A stretch of DNA of 64,000 bases from Alteromonadaceae bacterium 2753L.S.0a.02 (GTDB taxonomy: Bacteria; Pseudomonadota; Gammaproteobacteria; Pseudomonadales; Cellvibrionaceae). The stretch is taken from NCBI GenBank assembly GCA_007827375.1, contig VISH01000001.1:372001-436000 (forward strand), read 5' to 3'. The notes beneath the pieces are model-generated. The model had not been told where the DNA came from. It did not search any database and saw nothing but the letters and a program-made list of their open reading frames with translations. Each line of letters opens with the position of its first letter. Position 1 is the stretch's first letter. Shown here piece by piece: positions 1-8,040 of the stretch. A program made the position numbers and the translations under genes.

Positions 1-585
1 CGAGAGTTTGTGATTCCGCGCTTGCAGGAATTTTATGAGACGTATCCTGACATTCAGATCGAGCTAAGCTCAAATGACAGCTTTATTGATGTGGTGGCAG
101 AAAGTGCGGATCTGGTAGTACGCAGCGGTGAGTATTCAGATAGCAATTTTAATGTATTGAAATTAATGGACGTTCGCATGGGGAATTACGCCAGCCCAAA
201 GTACCTGGAGCAGTTTGGTGTACCCACATCGCTGGAATCATTGAAATCCCATTACTTTATCACCTACTCACACATCTTCGGAAAAGACAATGCCGTGTTT
301 TATTACGAAAAAGACGACGAGCTTTGTGCGGTTCCCGTCAAATCACGCTTGAGCGTGAACAGCACGGTATCTTACACCGAAGCCTGTATAGGCGGTCTTG
401 GCATCTCCCAGCTTCCTACACCTGCAGTACAGAAATATGTGGATAACGGTACCCTGATCGAAGTGTTGCAGGAATATCGCATGAGCCCACGACGCATGGA
501 CCTGATTCACTTAAAAAACAAGAAGGTTTCCAATAAAGTCTTGGTATTTATCCATTGGCTCGAGTCGATCACAAGACTGGCTTGA
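1..585 (+). CDS. LysR-family transcriptional regulator, C-terminal part (5' truncated by window edge)
   Basis: The reading frame is open from base 1 and ends at TGA 585, so the N-terminal DNA-binding part lies outside the window. What is visible is the effector-binding domain of a LysR regulator. It opens with FVIPRLQEF followed by YPDIQIELSSND, the usual first beta-strand and helix of this periplasmic-binding-protein-like fold. A later GGLGISQLP stretch matches the second-lobe position where LysR proteins have G-x-G-I-x-x-L-P. These proteins bind small molecules and regulate a nearby, often divergent, gene. Target and ligand cannot be told because the promoter side is missing. Confidence 0.88.
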   Translation, partial: REFVIPRLQEFYETYPDIQIELSSNDSFIDVVAESADLVVRSGEYSDSNFNVLKLMDVRMGNYASPKYLEQFGVPTSLESLKSHYFITYSHIFGKDNAVFYYEKDDELCAVPVKSRLSVNSTVSYTEACIGGLGISQLPTPAVQKYVDNGTLIEVLQEYRMSPRRMDLIHLKNKKVSNKVLVFIHWLESITRLA

Positions 586-920
586 TGTAAAACCACCGCT
601 TTATACGAATGATCCCCGATTAAATTTTTTCTCCCAGGAAACATTATACGAACAAATAAAATATCGCAGCAGTTTAAATCCGAAGAGGTAATACAAATAA
701 CAAGACAAATTTATATAATCTCACCATATAAAAACGCACACTCTTCCACTTTTGATACTGAGTAAGCTAAACTCTGCATCAATTTGAAAAACAAATAATG
801 CTTACAAGGTTTATCTAATGCCCAAATCCAATACAGGAGTGATCTTTAAAAAAAACGCGCTTTGTGTTATTGCAGACCACCCCAAGATAGCAAAGCCTCA
901 ATGTTTTTCCAAAGGGACAT
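586..920. other. A/T-rich intergenic stretch, no gene seen
   Basis: This lies between the convergent LysR gene and the minus-strand gene ending at 921. It is rich in A and T. I see no convincing coding frame and no clear terminator hairpin. Confidence 0.5.
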
Positions 921-1619
921 CTAATAGGAGGAGTCAGATTCACCGAGATATTCAGCAGCCAAGCTTCTAAGCTCATCAATATTTGTTTGATCATCGGTAA
1001 AATAGAGCAAAAGCCCGCCGTCAATCTGCGGAATAGAAAACCCTTCATGCATAAATGGTGGATTCCCCCAGACCTCTTCGATATTGGGGCTCGCCCCATC
1101 TACGGTATTAAACAATGCGCTACAATAATTTTGATTGCACCTAACCCTATCAACAACTATTTCCGGGTTATCCATTAGTAATGCCACCGTTGCTGAATAA
1201 TATTCGTCAGACACGTCCTGATCCACTCCGTTTCTATCAAAATCAGATTCAATAAATTGGGCGACATTTGAATCTGAAATGTGATTATCTGCGCCTTTAC
1301 CCTCGTCTTCATATCTAAAACGAGAATCATATGACGATTTTGAATTAGCTTCAGCCTTAATTGCAATTATCTTAGTTTCTAATTCTTCTAATCTTTTTAA
1401 AAGACCACCCCCAACAGATAACACCTTATTATTTGAATCTTGGTCATGTTTTTTTGAGTCAGCGTTATCCAAACAACTTATCAGATCGTTGGGTTTATAT
1501 TCGAACATTTTATCTTTTAACAAAACACCACGAACCAATAGCAATGAAACAAAAATGCATAGAGCCACTGAAATAAATGTAACCGAAGCAATATGCATGT
1601 TTAATTTGTATGTACTCAT
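921..1619 (-). CDS. Membrane-anchored hypothetical protein
   Basis: Family not recognised. About 232 residues from ATG 1619; a TTG two codons upstream is possible but less likely because a GGGG stretch sits just before the ATG. One hydrophobic segment (about residues 8-30) suggests a single N-terminal membrane anchor. Then come a charged, probably coiled region (about 70-95, LLKRLEELETKIIAIKAEA) and an acidic C-terminal domain. Two cysteines (VRCNQNYCSALF) sit close together in a predicted beta region and could form a disulfide outside the cytoplasm. It lies downstream of the small secreted protein at 1678-1998, separated by a terminator-like hairpin, so the two may be partly co-transcribed. 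Confidence 0.6.
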   Translation of the reverse strand: MSTYKLNMHIASVTFISVALCIFVSLLLVRGVLLKDKMFEYKPNDLISCLDNADSKKHDQDSNNKVLSVGGGLLKRLEELETKIIAIKAEANSKSSYDSRFRYEDEGKGADNHISDSNVAQFIESDFDRNGVDQDVSDEYYSATVALLMDNPEIVVDRVRCNQNYCSALFNTVDGASPNIEEVWGNPPFMHEGFSIPQIDGGLLLYFTDDQTNIDELRSLAAEYLGESDSSY

Positions 1620-1637
1620 AACCAAACCCCTATATTA

Positions 1638-1665
1638 AAAGGCTTGGAGGTTACTCCAAGCCTTT
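1638..1665 (-). terminator. Hairpin between the 1678-1998 and 921-1619 genes
   Basis: A perfect 12-bp inverted repeat (AAAGGCTTGGAG / CTCCAAGCCTTT) has a 4-base loop. On the minus strand it is followed by TTAATATA, on the plus strand by TATTTTTATAT. It starts 12 bases after the stop of the 106-residue gene and sits just before the start of the next, so it may act as a partial terminator or set the ratio between the two genes. Confidence 0.6.
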
Positions 1666-1677
1666 ATTTTTATATAA

Positions 1678-1998
1678 TTACAAATGCTTATAACACACCG
1701 CATTGCACTCAGCGTCAGCATCATTACTTTGATCTAACTTGGCCTCTAGCACCCAAACAGTACCTGACCTTCGTATACGACAGGTTGCTTCTTCACCACC
1801 ACCATCCGTTTCTTCAAAACTGATTGAAGACAAGTAACAAAAATGATTTGCGTGTGGTCGCATCACGGAATAAGATGTGCCTGCGGTGTTGAATCGTGAA
1901 GCACTGTAGCTTTCTTGATAACTCATCGTTTGTGAAAAGGTTGAAGCTGAAATTGCTAAGGCAATGATAGTGATTGCCGTTTTTAGAGCGGTACTCAT
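1678..1998 (-). CDS. Small secreted hypothetical protein
   Basis: 106 residues, family not recognised. The start at 1998 has a good ribosome binding site (AAGGAGAATCAGC before ATG). Residues 1-22 form a typical signal peptide (basic start, hydrophobic TAITIIALAISAS core, likely cut after TFS or SQT). The mature part holds four cysteines (HFCYL, ATCRI, AECNA, VCYKH), which could make two disulfides in the periplasm or outside the cell. A conserved-looking aromatic core (GTVWVLEAKL) suggests a small beta-domain. It precedes the membrane protein ending at 921 on the same strand. Confidence 0.65.
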   Translation of the reverse strand: MSTALKTAITIIALAISASTFSQTMSYQESYSASRFNTAGTSYSVMRPHANHFCYLSSISFEETDGGGEEATCRIRRSGTVWVLEAKLDQSNDADAECNAVCYKHL

Positions 1999-2158
1999 GC
2001 TGATTCTCCTTGAAAATAACTAGTAGTTTTGTTGGTTCAAACAAAGGTGTAAATCTGCCACCACGCTTTGCTGATAAAATATTATCCAAACTGGAAATTA
2101 CAGTCTTTTATCAAGCTATATAGATCAGCGAAATTGCCGTTAATATATTGTTTTACAA

Positions 2159-2683
2159 CTACTTTTTATTTCCACTTATCCAATTTGCGAGATCCAAAAA
2201 CGCCTGCGACCTTTGAACTCTGGATTGAGGCATAACCGGATGACCACTGAAACAGTACGGAGAAACTCGCCTAGATATACTACGCCGAACACAAGCTATA
2301 TTAATCCAGTCGTCGTAAACCTTATATACTGTCTGCATAGAGATGCTTAAGCTAGTCGAACGGCCAGCGCCAAGCTCTCTAATCGCCTTACGCAACTTAA
2401 CCGCTGTAGAGGAACTAATACCACCAAAGGTTAAATCAAATTCCATTTTAATATCTCTAATCGCAGCCAAATGTTGTTGCAAATTTTGTATTTCATTAGC
2501 ACTACATACATCCACTTGATTATTTACATGCTTAACTTGACCCTCCGAAATTTTCGCCATAAATACTCTTTGAGCTTCTATATGAACATGCAGCGTTTTT
2601 GTTAGATTTTCTATAGATTTTTCGAGCGTACTAATCTTAACGACTATTTCATCGGGAAAATCGTACTTATTTATATTTCTCAT
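2159..2683 (-). CDS. Hypothetical protein with coiled-coil N-terminus
   Basis: 174 residues, no family recognised. The first 90 residues alternate hydrophobic and charged positions (KISTLEKSIENLTKTLHVHI and onwards) as in a coiled coil. The C-terminal half is basic (RRSISRRV) and ends in WISGNKK. No signal peptide or membrane segment is visible, so it is probably cytoplasmic. It lies in an A/T-rich accessory region next to a decayed gene and could itself be a recent arrival or a remnant. The start ATG 2683 has only a weak upstream AAGGG. Confidence 0.5.
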   Translation of the reverse strand: MRNINKYDFPDEIVVKISTLEKSIENLTKTLHVHIEAQRVFMAKISEGQVKHVNNQVDVCSANEIQNLQQHLAAIRDIKMEFDLTFGGISSSTAVKLRKAIRELGAGRSTSLSISMQTVYKVYDDWINIACVRRSISRRVSPYCFSGHPVMPQSRVQRSQAFLDLANWISGNKK

Positions 2684-2799
2684 ATCGAACCCTTATCCAC
2701 TCAATTAGCCAGAAAACTGTCAGCCCATGTAAAAAAAACTCAAATTGAATCACCCTATATTTATCGTATTCGACCATTTTAGTTAACCAAAGCACGTAA

Positions 2800-3515
2800 T
2801 TAAGTCCCACACAAATCACAGCACGAAGTCGCCATTATCAAATTAATATATTTGCTGGCAAGCCGTTCAAATGTAGTATCAGGCGCCTTATAAATAAATG
2901 ATGTTCGCTACTATCCTGTCACCGGACGATCACGAATATTGGATAGCCAATGAGTTTGGATGGACTCAAAAATATGAAAACTACCGTCCTCGATATGCGA
3001 AATTAATTCTCTGTACGCCGCTTATTTAATTCATCCCAATGCTTAGTATTTTCTACCAGCCGGATACCTAACTTCGTTTTTGCAACAACTTAAACGACGA
3101 CATTTAAAACCAGTTCTCAATGGCGTTAAAATTAAGATCTCCTACTGATAATACCAATTTATTTGTCACCAGCATCCTTAATGCCAACACCTATATACGC
3201 ATCAGATTGCGTAGCATTTAGGAATTCCCCATGTAATTGCACGCCAACAACACTTTTTCAGAATAATTCTGTAGTTCAAGCTGCTCCCATCAAAATTATT
3301 GGCGCTGGTGTTGCATGCAATTTCGAAGACTAGCACAAAATGTGCGGGTTATCATTTTGGATAATTTATACGCCGATAAAATCAGATACTACGAATGAAT
3401 TTAACTATGTGGAGAAAAATATTTAGGGCATGGTATAAGAACACACTTTTCAAACTTAATTATGCCTGTTCCGTAAATCTCATTCTCTGCCACAAAATCT
3501 GCTTTCAAAATAGTT
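2800..3515 (-). pseudogene. Decayed coding remnant, family unknown
   Basis: No intact frame spans this stretch, but the minus strand carries protein-like pieces in changing frames. In order from 3515 downward: about 3513-3405 (AENEIYGTGIIKFEK), 3330-3255 (NTSANNFDGSSLNYRIIL), 3248-3162 (VGVQLHGEFLNATQSDAYIG), 3081-3016 (GIRLVENTKHWDELNKRR) and 3015-2914 (YRELISHIEDGSFHIFESIQ), with a possible tail at 2905-2800. Neighbouring pieces are joined by one- or two-base frame changes and stops. This is what an old gene broken by several indels looks like. I could not name the ancestral protein. Confidence 0.5.
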
Positions 3516-3672
3516 CAATCTATTTACTATCGCATTAAATTTCTGGACATAGAAAAGATATATTTTGGACAAATCCAATAAATTCAATATGTTATATTTG
3601 TTAGCAATGTAACTAGTTATCACTCAGACGATTTAAACTATTGTTACAGAATTTAAGTTGAGGAAGGACAAA

Positions 3673-6600
3673 ATGAAAATTATGGAAAAACTGTCACAAC
3701 TTGCTAGGGGAGTCACTCTAATATCACTCATTCTATTTTCAGCCGTTGGTGATAAGGTGCATGGCGGACAAGAAAGTGCTCAGGCAAATCTTAACGAAAT
3801 AGATGCCATTAAAAACATTTTAAATTCTGCTGAAGCTCAGCGCTACACCAATCCGGAACACTCTCTTAAGCTGGCAGAAGATGCACTAACACTATATGAG
3901 AATAATCTAAACTCTAAGATGCGAGCACGATTTTTGAACATCCTCGCATGGAGCCATCTGCGCTTGGGAAATTTTAAACACTCCGAAACCTATATTGAGA
4001 GCGTCATTAATTTGGCTGAGAACTCACATAACATTGAAGCCCTGGCGGATGCGTATAATACCAAAGGCGGCTTTTATTGGTACAAACTAGATAACACAAA
4101 CGCATATCGATACTACGAAAAAAGCCTTGCACTATATAGGGAAATAGGCGATTCAAGAAAGATAGCAACCCTGTTAAGTAACCTGGGAACAATACAGCAG
4201 TATAAAGAAGACTATACATCTGCGATGACTTTATTTATAAAATCGCAAAAGTATGCAATCTTAGCAGACGATAAAGAACAATTAGCAGCTACTCTCGATA
4301 ATATTGGGGTCTTATACCAGTCTACAGGACAACAGACAAAAGCATTGGATGTCTATAACCAATCTCTCAAAATAAAACTTAATTTAGGCAACAACACCGA
4401 AATCGCTAACACCTATCTGAATATCGCAACCGTCCATGGCTCTACTAATAATTATGAACTAGCTCTAGAGCACCTTCGAAATGCAGCCGGCTTCATTAAA
4501 AGTATTAAAGCACCGATGCTAGAAATGTACATCCACTTAAATTTTGGTGAAGTATATTTAAAGCTAGAACAATTCGAATATGCTATCGAACACCTATCTA
4601 TATCTAAAAAAATTGCAGAACAACGCGATGACCCCCATATTTTGCGAATGATATTTTCAACATTAACACATACTTACATAAAAAAGAACAAGTCACATAT
4701 AGCACTTGAATATGCTGAAAAAACATTAGACACTGCAATAAAATTCGATTTGGAAAATCTGGATTCAGCTTACTACGATATTTACAGTGTCCAAAAATCG
4801 TTAGGTGATTACACCAACGCTTTAACAAACTTTGAAAATTACAATCAATTGAAAAATAGAAGACTGGAACAAGATAAACTGGAATCAATGAACCGCTTAC
4901 GGGAAGAATATGAATCCGAAATTAAATCAGAAAAAATTATTTCTCTAAAAAATACGAATTCTCTTCAATTAAGGATATTTATCGCAGCCATATTATTTGC
5001 AATTATAATTTTTATGTTTTTACACAGATTCAGATCTATGAAATTGAAAACTACTTTTCTAGAATCCAAAGTAGCAGAACGAACAAAAGAAATAGAAGAT
5101 CAAAATAAGGTTATATCCAACTTACTCATTAAAAAAAATGAGTTATTTTCTAATGTATCACACGAATTTAGAACACCTTTAACATTAATAATGTCTCCTC
5201 TTAAGGATCTACTAAAAAGCCAAAAGAACCCCCACCTTAAAACAGTTTTAAAAACGAGCATTTACAACTCTGAAAAACTATTAAGGATGGTAGATCAAAT
5301 GTTAGACCTTGCAAAGCTCGACACGCATAAAGAGAAGGAGATTCGATCGATTGATATATCTCAATCCATAAAATTTGCACTTATATATATGTCACCATTA
5401 TTTAAAGAAAATAATTTAACAATTGATACACTTATCGAAGATGAACTGTGGGTAAAAATAACGCAAGAAAACGCGGACAAAATATTTGGAAACTTAATAT
5501 CTAATGCTATCAAATACACTCCAAAATCAGGAAATATACGAATCACCGCTAGTAAAACTTCAATAAACTCTAACAATCATATGATATTGGCTTCAATTTC
5601 GGATTCGGGCATTGGGGTACCCTCTAACGAAAAAGATAGAATCTTCGAAAGATTTGTTCGCTTAGAAAGCAATAGCAAGCTCTCAACTCCAGGCGCAGGA
5701 GTAGGACTCGCACTCGTCAAAGAATTGATCGAACTCTGCGATGGCAAGATATACTTAGATGAAGAGTACACTACAGGCGCAAAATTTATACTAGAGTTTC
5801 CAGCAGCTGAAGCGACTAGCTCACAATCTTTTCAAGGAAATTCCGATTTTTGGCATACTGAATCTGAGGTCGCACGTAACTATTTGCCCAATGAATTGGA
5901 GGTGAACTCACGTAATATAAATGTGCACTCCGAATACCCAAAACTATTGATCGTAGAAGACAACCCGGATATGAGCACCTATATATCCACCTGCTTGGAC
6001 GGGCACTTTGAAAGCTTGTATGCACACGATGGGGATGAAGGAGTTAAAATAGCTCTGGAAGAAATCCCAGACATCATTATCACAGATTTGATGATGCCAA
6101 ATAAATCTGGCTTTGAAATGTCAGAAATTCTTCGCAACGATAAATTAACATGCCACATACCTATAGTTATGCTTACTGCAAAGGAGGATGAAACAAGTAG
6201 GATACATGCGTGGGAATTAGATATTGATGAATATATTGAAAAACCTTTTAATCGCGATGAGTTGATAATTCGTTGTCACAACCTCCTAAATATAAGAAAA
6301 CTTATTAGCGAACGGATTCGCAATAACAACTCACGTTCGCTTAGAACAAAAAACAACCAAACTCAGAACCCGCAAATTAGTCAAGCGGACAATATATTTA
6401 TGAAGGAATTGAATCAATGCATGAATAAAAACTTCGAGGGCAGACTCGATGCAAGCATCTTGAGCGCAGAACTTAAGATCAATAGCAAACAATTACAAAG
6501 AAAAATAAAGGCGCTATATAATCAAACAATTCCCGAGCTTATTAGAAACTATCGACTGACCAAAGGAGCCGACTTATTAAGGTCTGAAAAAGATGTAACT

Positions 6601-6705
6601 ACTATAGCATTATCGGTCGGATTTTCATCACAAAATTATTTTAGCAAATGCTTTTCTGCTCGCTACGGCATGTCTCCCTCATCTTATAAATCTATAAAAC
6701 AGTGA
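3673..6705 (+). CDS. TPR-sensor hybrid histidine kinase / response regulator / AraC protein (HTCS-like)
   Basis: A complete two-component system in one 1010-residue chain. Start ATG 3673 is preferred over TTG 3658 because AGGAAGG lies 5 bases upstream. Order: signal or anchor segment (about 10-30); tetratricopeptide repeats (about 40-390, for example NLGTIQQYKEDYTSAMTLF); membrane helix (433-453); HisKA with H497 in FSNVSHEFRTPL; HATPase with N-box near 600 (NADKIFGNLISNAIKY) and G-boxes ISDSGIGVP and GAGVGLAL; receiver domain (757-870) with D805 in ITDLMMPN; C-terminal AraC HTH (about 910-1009). The repeats would lie in the periplasm and the kinase through HTH parts in the cytoplasm. Such hybrids are common in Bacteroidetes, where the sensor is usually a beta-propeller; here it is TPR. 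Target genes are not evident. Confidence 0.9.
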   Translation: MKIMEKLSQLARGVTLISLILFSAVGDKVHGGQESAQANLNEIDAIKNILNSAEAQRYTNPEHSLKLAEDALTLYENNLNSKMRARFLNILAWSHLRLGNFKHSETYIESVINLAENSHNIEALADAYNTKGGFYWYKLDNTNAYRYYEKSLALYREIGDSRKIATLLSNLGTIQQYKEDYTSAMTLFIKSQKYAILADDKEQLAATLDNIGVLYQSTGQQTKALDVYNQSLKIKLNLGNNTEIANTYLNIATVHGSTNNYELALEHLRNAAGFIKSIKAPMLEMYIHLNFGEVYLKLEQFEYAIEHLSISKKIAEQRDDPHILRMIFSTLTHTYIKKNKSHIALEYAEKTLDTAIKFDLENLDSAYYDIYSVQKSLGDYTNALTNFENYNQLKNRRLEQDKLESMNRLREEYESEIKSEKIISLKNTNSLQLRIFIAAILFAIIIFMFLHRFRSMKLKTTFLESKVAERTKEIEDQNKVISNLLIKKNELFSNVSHEFRTPLTLIMSPLKDLLKSQKNPHLKTVLKTSIYNSEKLLRMVDQMLDLAKLDTHKEKEIRSIDISQSIKFALIYMSPLFKENNLTIDTLIEDELWVKITQENADKIFGNLISNAIKYTPKSGNIRITASKTSINSNNHMILASISDSGIGVPSNEKDRIFERFVRLESNSKLSTPGAGVGLALVKELIELCDGKIYLDEEYTTGAKFILEFPAAEATSSQSFQGNSDFWHTESEVARNYLPNELEVNSRNINVHSEYPKLLIVEDNPDMSTYISTCLDGHFESLYAHDGDEGVKIALEEIPDIIITDLMMPNKSGFEMSEILRNDKLTCHIPIVMLTAKEDETSRIHAWELDIDEYIEKPFNRDELIIRCHNLLNIRKLISERIRNNNSRSLRTKNNQTQNPQISQADNIFMKELNQCMNKNFEGRLDASILSAELKINSKQLQRKIKALYNQTIPELIRNYRLTKGADLLRSEKDVTTIALSVGFSSQNYFSKCFSARYGMSPSSYKSIKQ

Positions 6706-7060
6706 GTTCACGCGCATAAAGGTTTTTAGCGCCGCATAAAACCATTACAAAATAGAACTTTAATTTGACACTTCCACAGCTAAATAACTCAGGAGCACAG
6801 AAACTTAGAAGTTATATAATTATTTATATAGCTACGCTCGTGATCTAAAGTAGAATATTTACCTATTAAACAGATATGAACATCAAAAAGTAATTACTAT
6901 AAATTATTTGACACAACCAGATTAGCATACCTTGAAACATTGCGCTCACGGCAGAGTTCATAAGCTACGACGATAATTCTGGTACTACGCTGCCCCTCAT
7001 TTATCGCCATTTCGACATCTGACCAAGCATTTATAGGCCAAAACGCACAAGGAGTTTACA
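6706..7060. other. Intergenic stretch, no gene seen
   Basis: A/T-rich, without a plausible coding frame. No clear terminator follows the hybrid kinase. Its last bases carry the ribosome binding site AAGGAG of the next gene. Confidence 0.45.
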
Positions 7061-7411
7061 ATGAATGAAAGATATCAAGGCAGCTGCCATTGCGGAAACG
7101 TTAGTTTCGAAATAATTGCAGACCTCAATTCCGTTTTTATATGCAATTGCAGCTTTTGCATACGACGCTCAGCCACTTTAGTAAAAACCACAAAAGAGAA
7201 TTTTACGCTCAATAGCGATGAAAATAATTTAAAAAGTTATGGCAATAATGGAGTCTCTAGGCATTACTTTTGCCCTGATTGTGGGATTCACTGTTTTACC
7301 AAAATCACCAAGGAAGGCAGTGAATCTGTAGTGTCAAATGTCGGCTGTTTGGAAGGCGCTAATGTGCTCGAACTTAAACCTTCTCTATTCGATGGCGCAA
7401 ATAAGTTGTAA
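7061..7411 (+). CDS. GFA/CENP-V-type zinc-binding protein
   Basis: 116 residues with the cysteine pattern of the glutathione-dependent formaldehyde-activating (GFA) family: C9 and C11 in GSCHCGNVSF, C28, C30 and C33 in CNCSFC, and a later CPDCGIHC. These cysteines bind structural and transferable zinc in the family. Many members have no proven reaction, and formaldehyde/glutathione chemistry should not be assumed. Length fits a single-domain member. The ribosome binding site AAGGAG is 7 bases before ATG. It stands alone, with no partner gene such as a glutathione-dependent dehydrogenase nearby. Confidence 0.85.
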   Translation: MNERYQGSCHCGNVSFEIIADLNSVFICNCSFCIRRSATLVKTTKENFTLNSDENNLKSYGNNGVSRHYFCPDCGIHCFTKITKEGSESVVSNVGCLEGANVLELKPSLFDGANKL

Positions 7412-8040
7412 AACCGGAGCAGAGTTATGCTATTTGGTAGTTAAGTACAGGCACAAGATCACAAGATTAAGCACTAACACTCATTTCATAAAAATATCGC
7501 ATCTACGGTAAAGATGATTGCAGATTAGCGAACGTCACCAGCATGAAGAAAAACAATCTAACAAGGCCTTAACAATTTCGCCATTTTCCACACAAAAAGA
7601 TAAACGCCAAAATATGGACATCAAACAGAAGTAATGCGGCAATAATTTCGCCATTAAATACAGAGATCCGTACACTCGCTACACGCATACAGGTCTCTGC
7701 TGCCTCGTAACGTGAATTACCTTTGAAATAAAACATGAAACAATCCATTTCCACTTGGTGACGCTAGAATTCTGCTAACATTGCACCCTCTCTAAAATTG
7801 AAACACCAATAAGATATCCAAAAAAAATTTCGCTCAAAAATAAGCGTGGCGTAACACAACCCTCTCGATAGAAGTGAGGCGCGGGATTTTACATTCGCTC
7901 GCATACTAACCACGTTAATTAATCATCAGTCAAAATAATAATTTCACACACTCACACCAGGCGCAATTTTCGTTGTTTTATATTTTGGGGCATAAGCTGC
8001 CAAATATTTATTGATACTCAAAAATCAATTAGGGGGAATT
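7412..8040. other. Intergenic stretch upstream of the TonB-dependent receptor
   Basis: No convincing gene. The base composition shifts from A/T-rich to more balanced near its right end, marking the edge of the accessory stretch. The final bases contain AGGGGG at 8031-8036, the ribosome binding site that fixes the receptor start at 8041. Confidence 0.45.

Noticed and set aside
815..1099. 94-residue minus-strand frame
   Set aside because: Overlaps the end of the better-supported membrane protein in another frame.
2800..2905. Possible end of an IS5-like transposase (FERLASKYINLIM)
   Set aside because: The likeness covers only a dozen residues and the upstream fragments do not look like a transposase; no terminal inverted repeats found.
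7569..7754. 61-residue minus-strand frame
   Set aside because: Short, Cys- and Phe-rich, no RBS, in an A/T-rich intergenic stretch.
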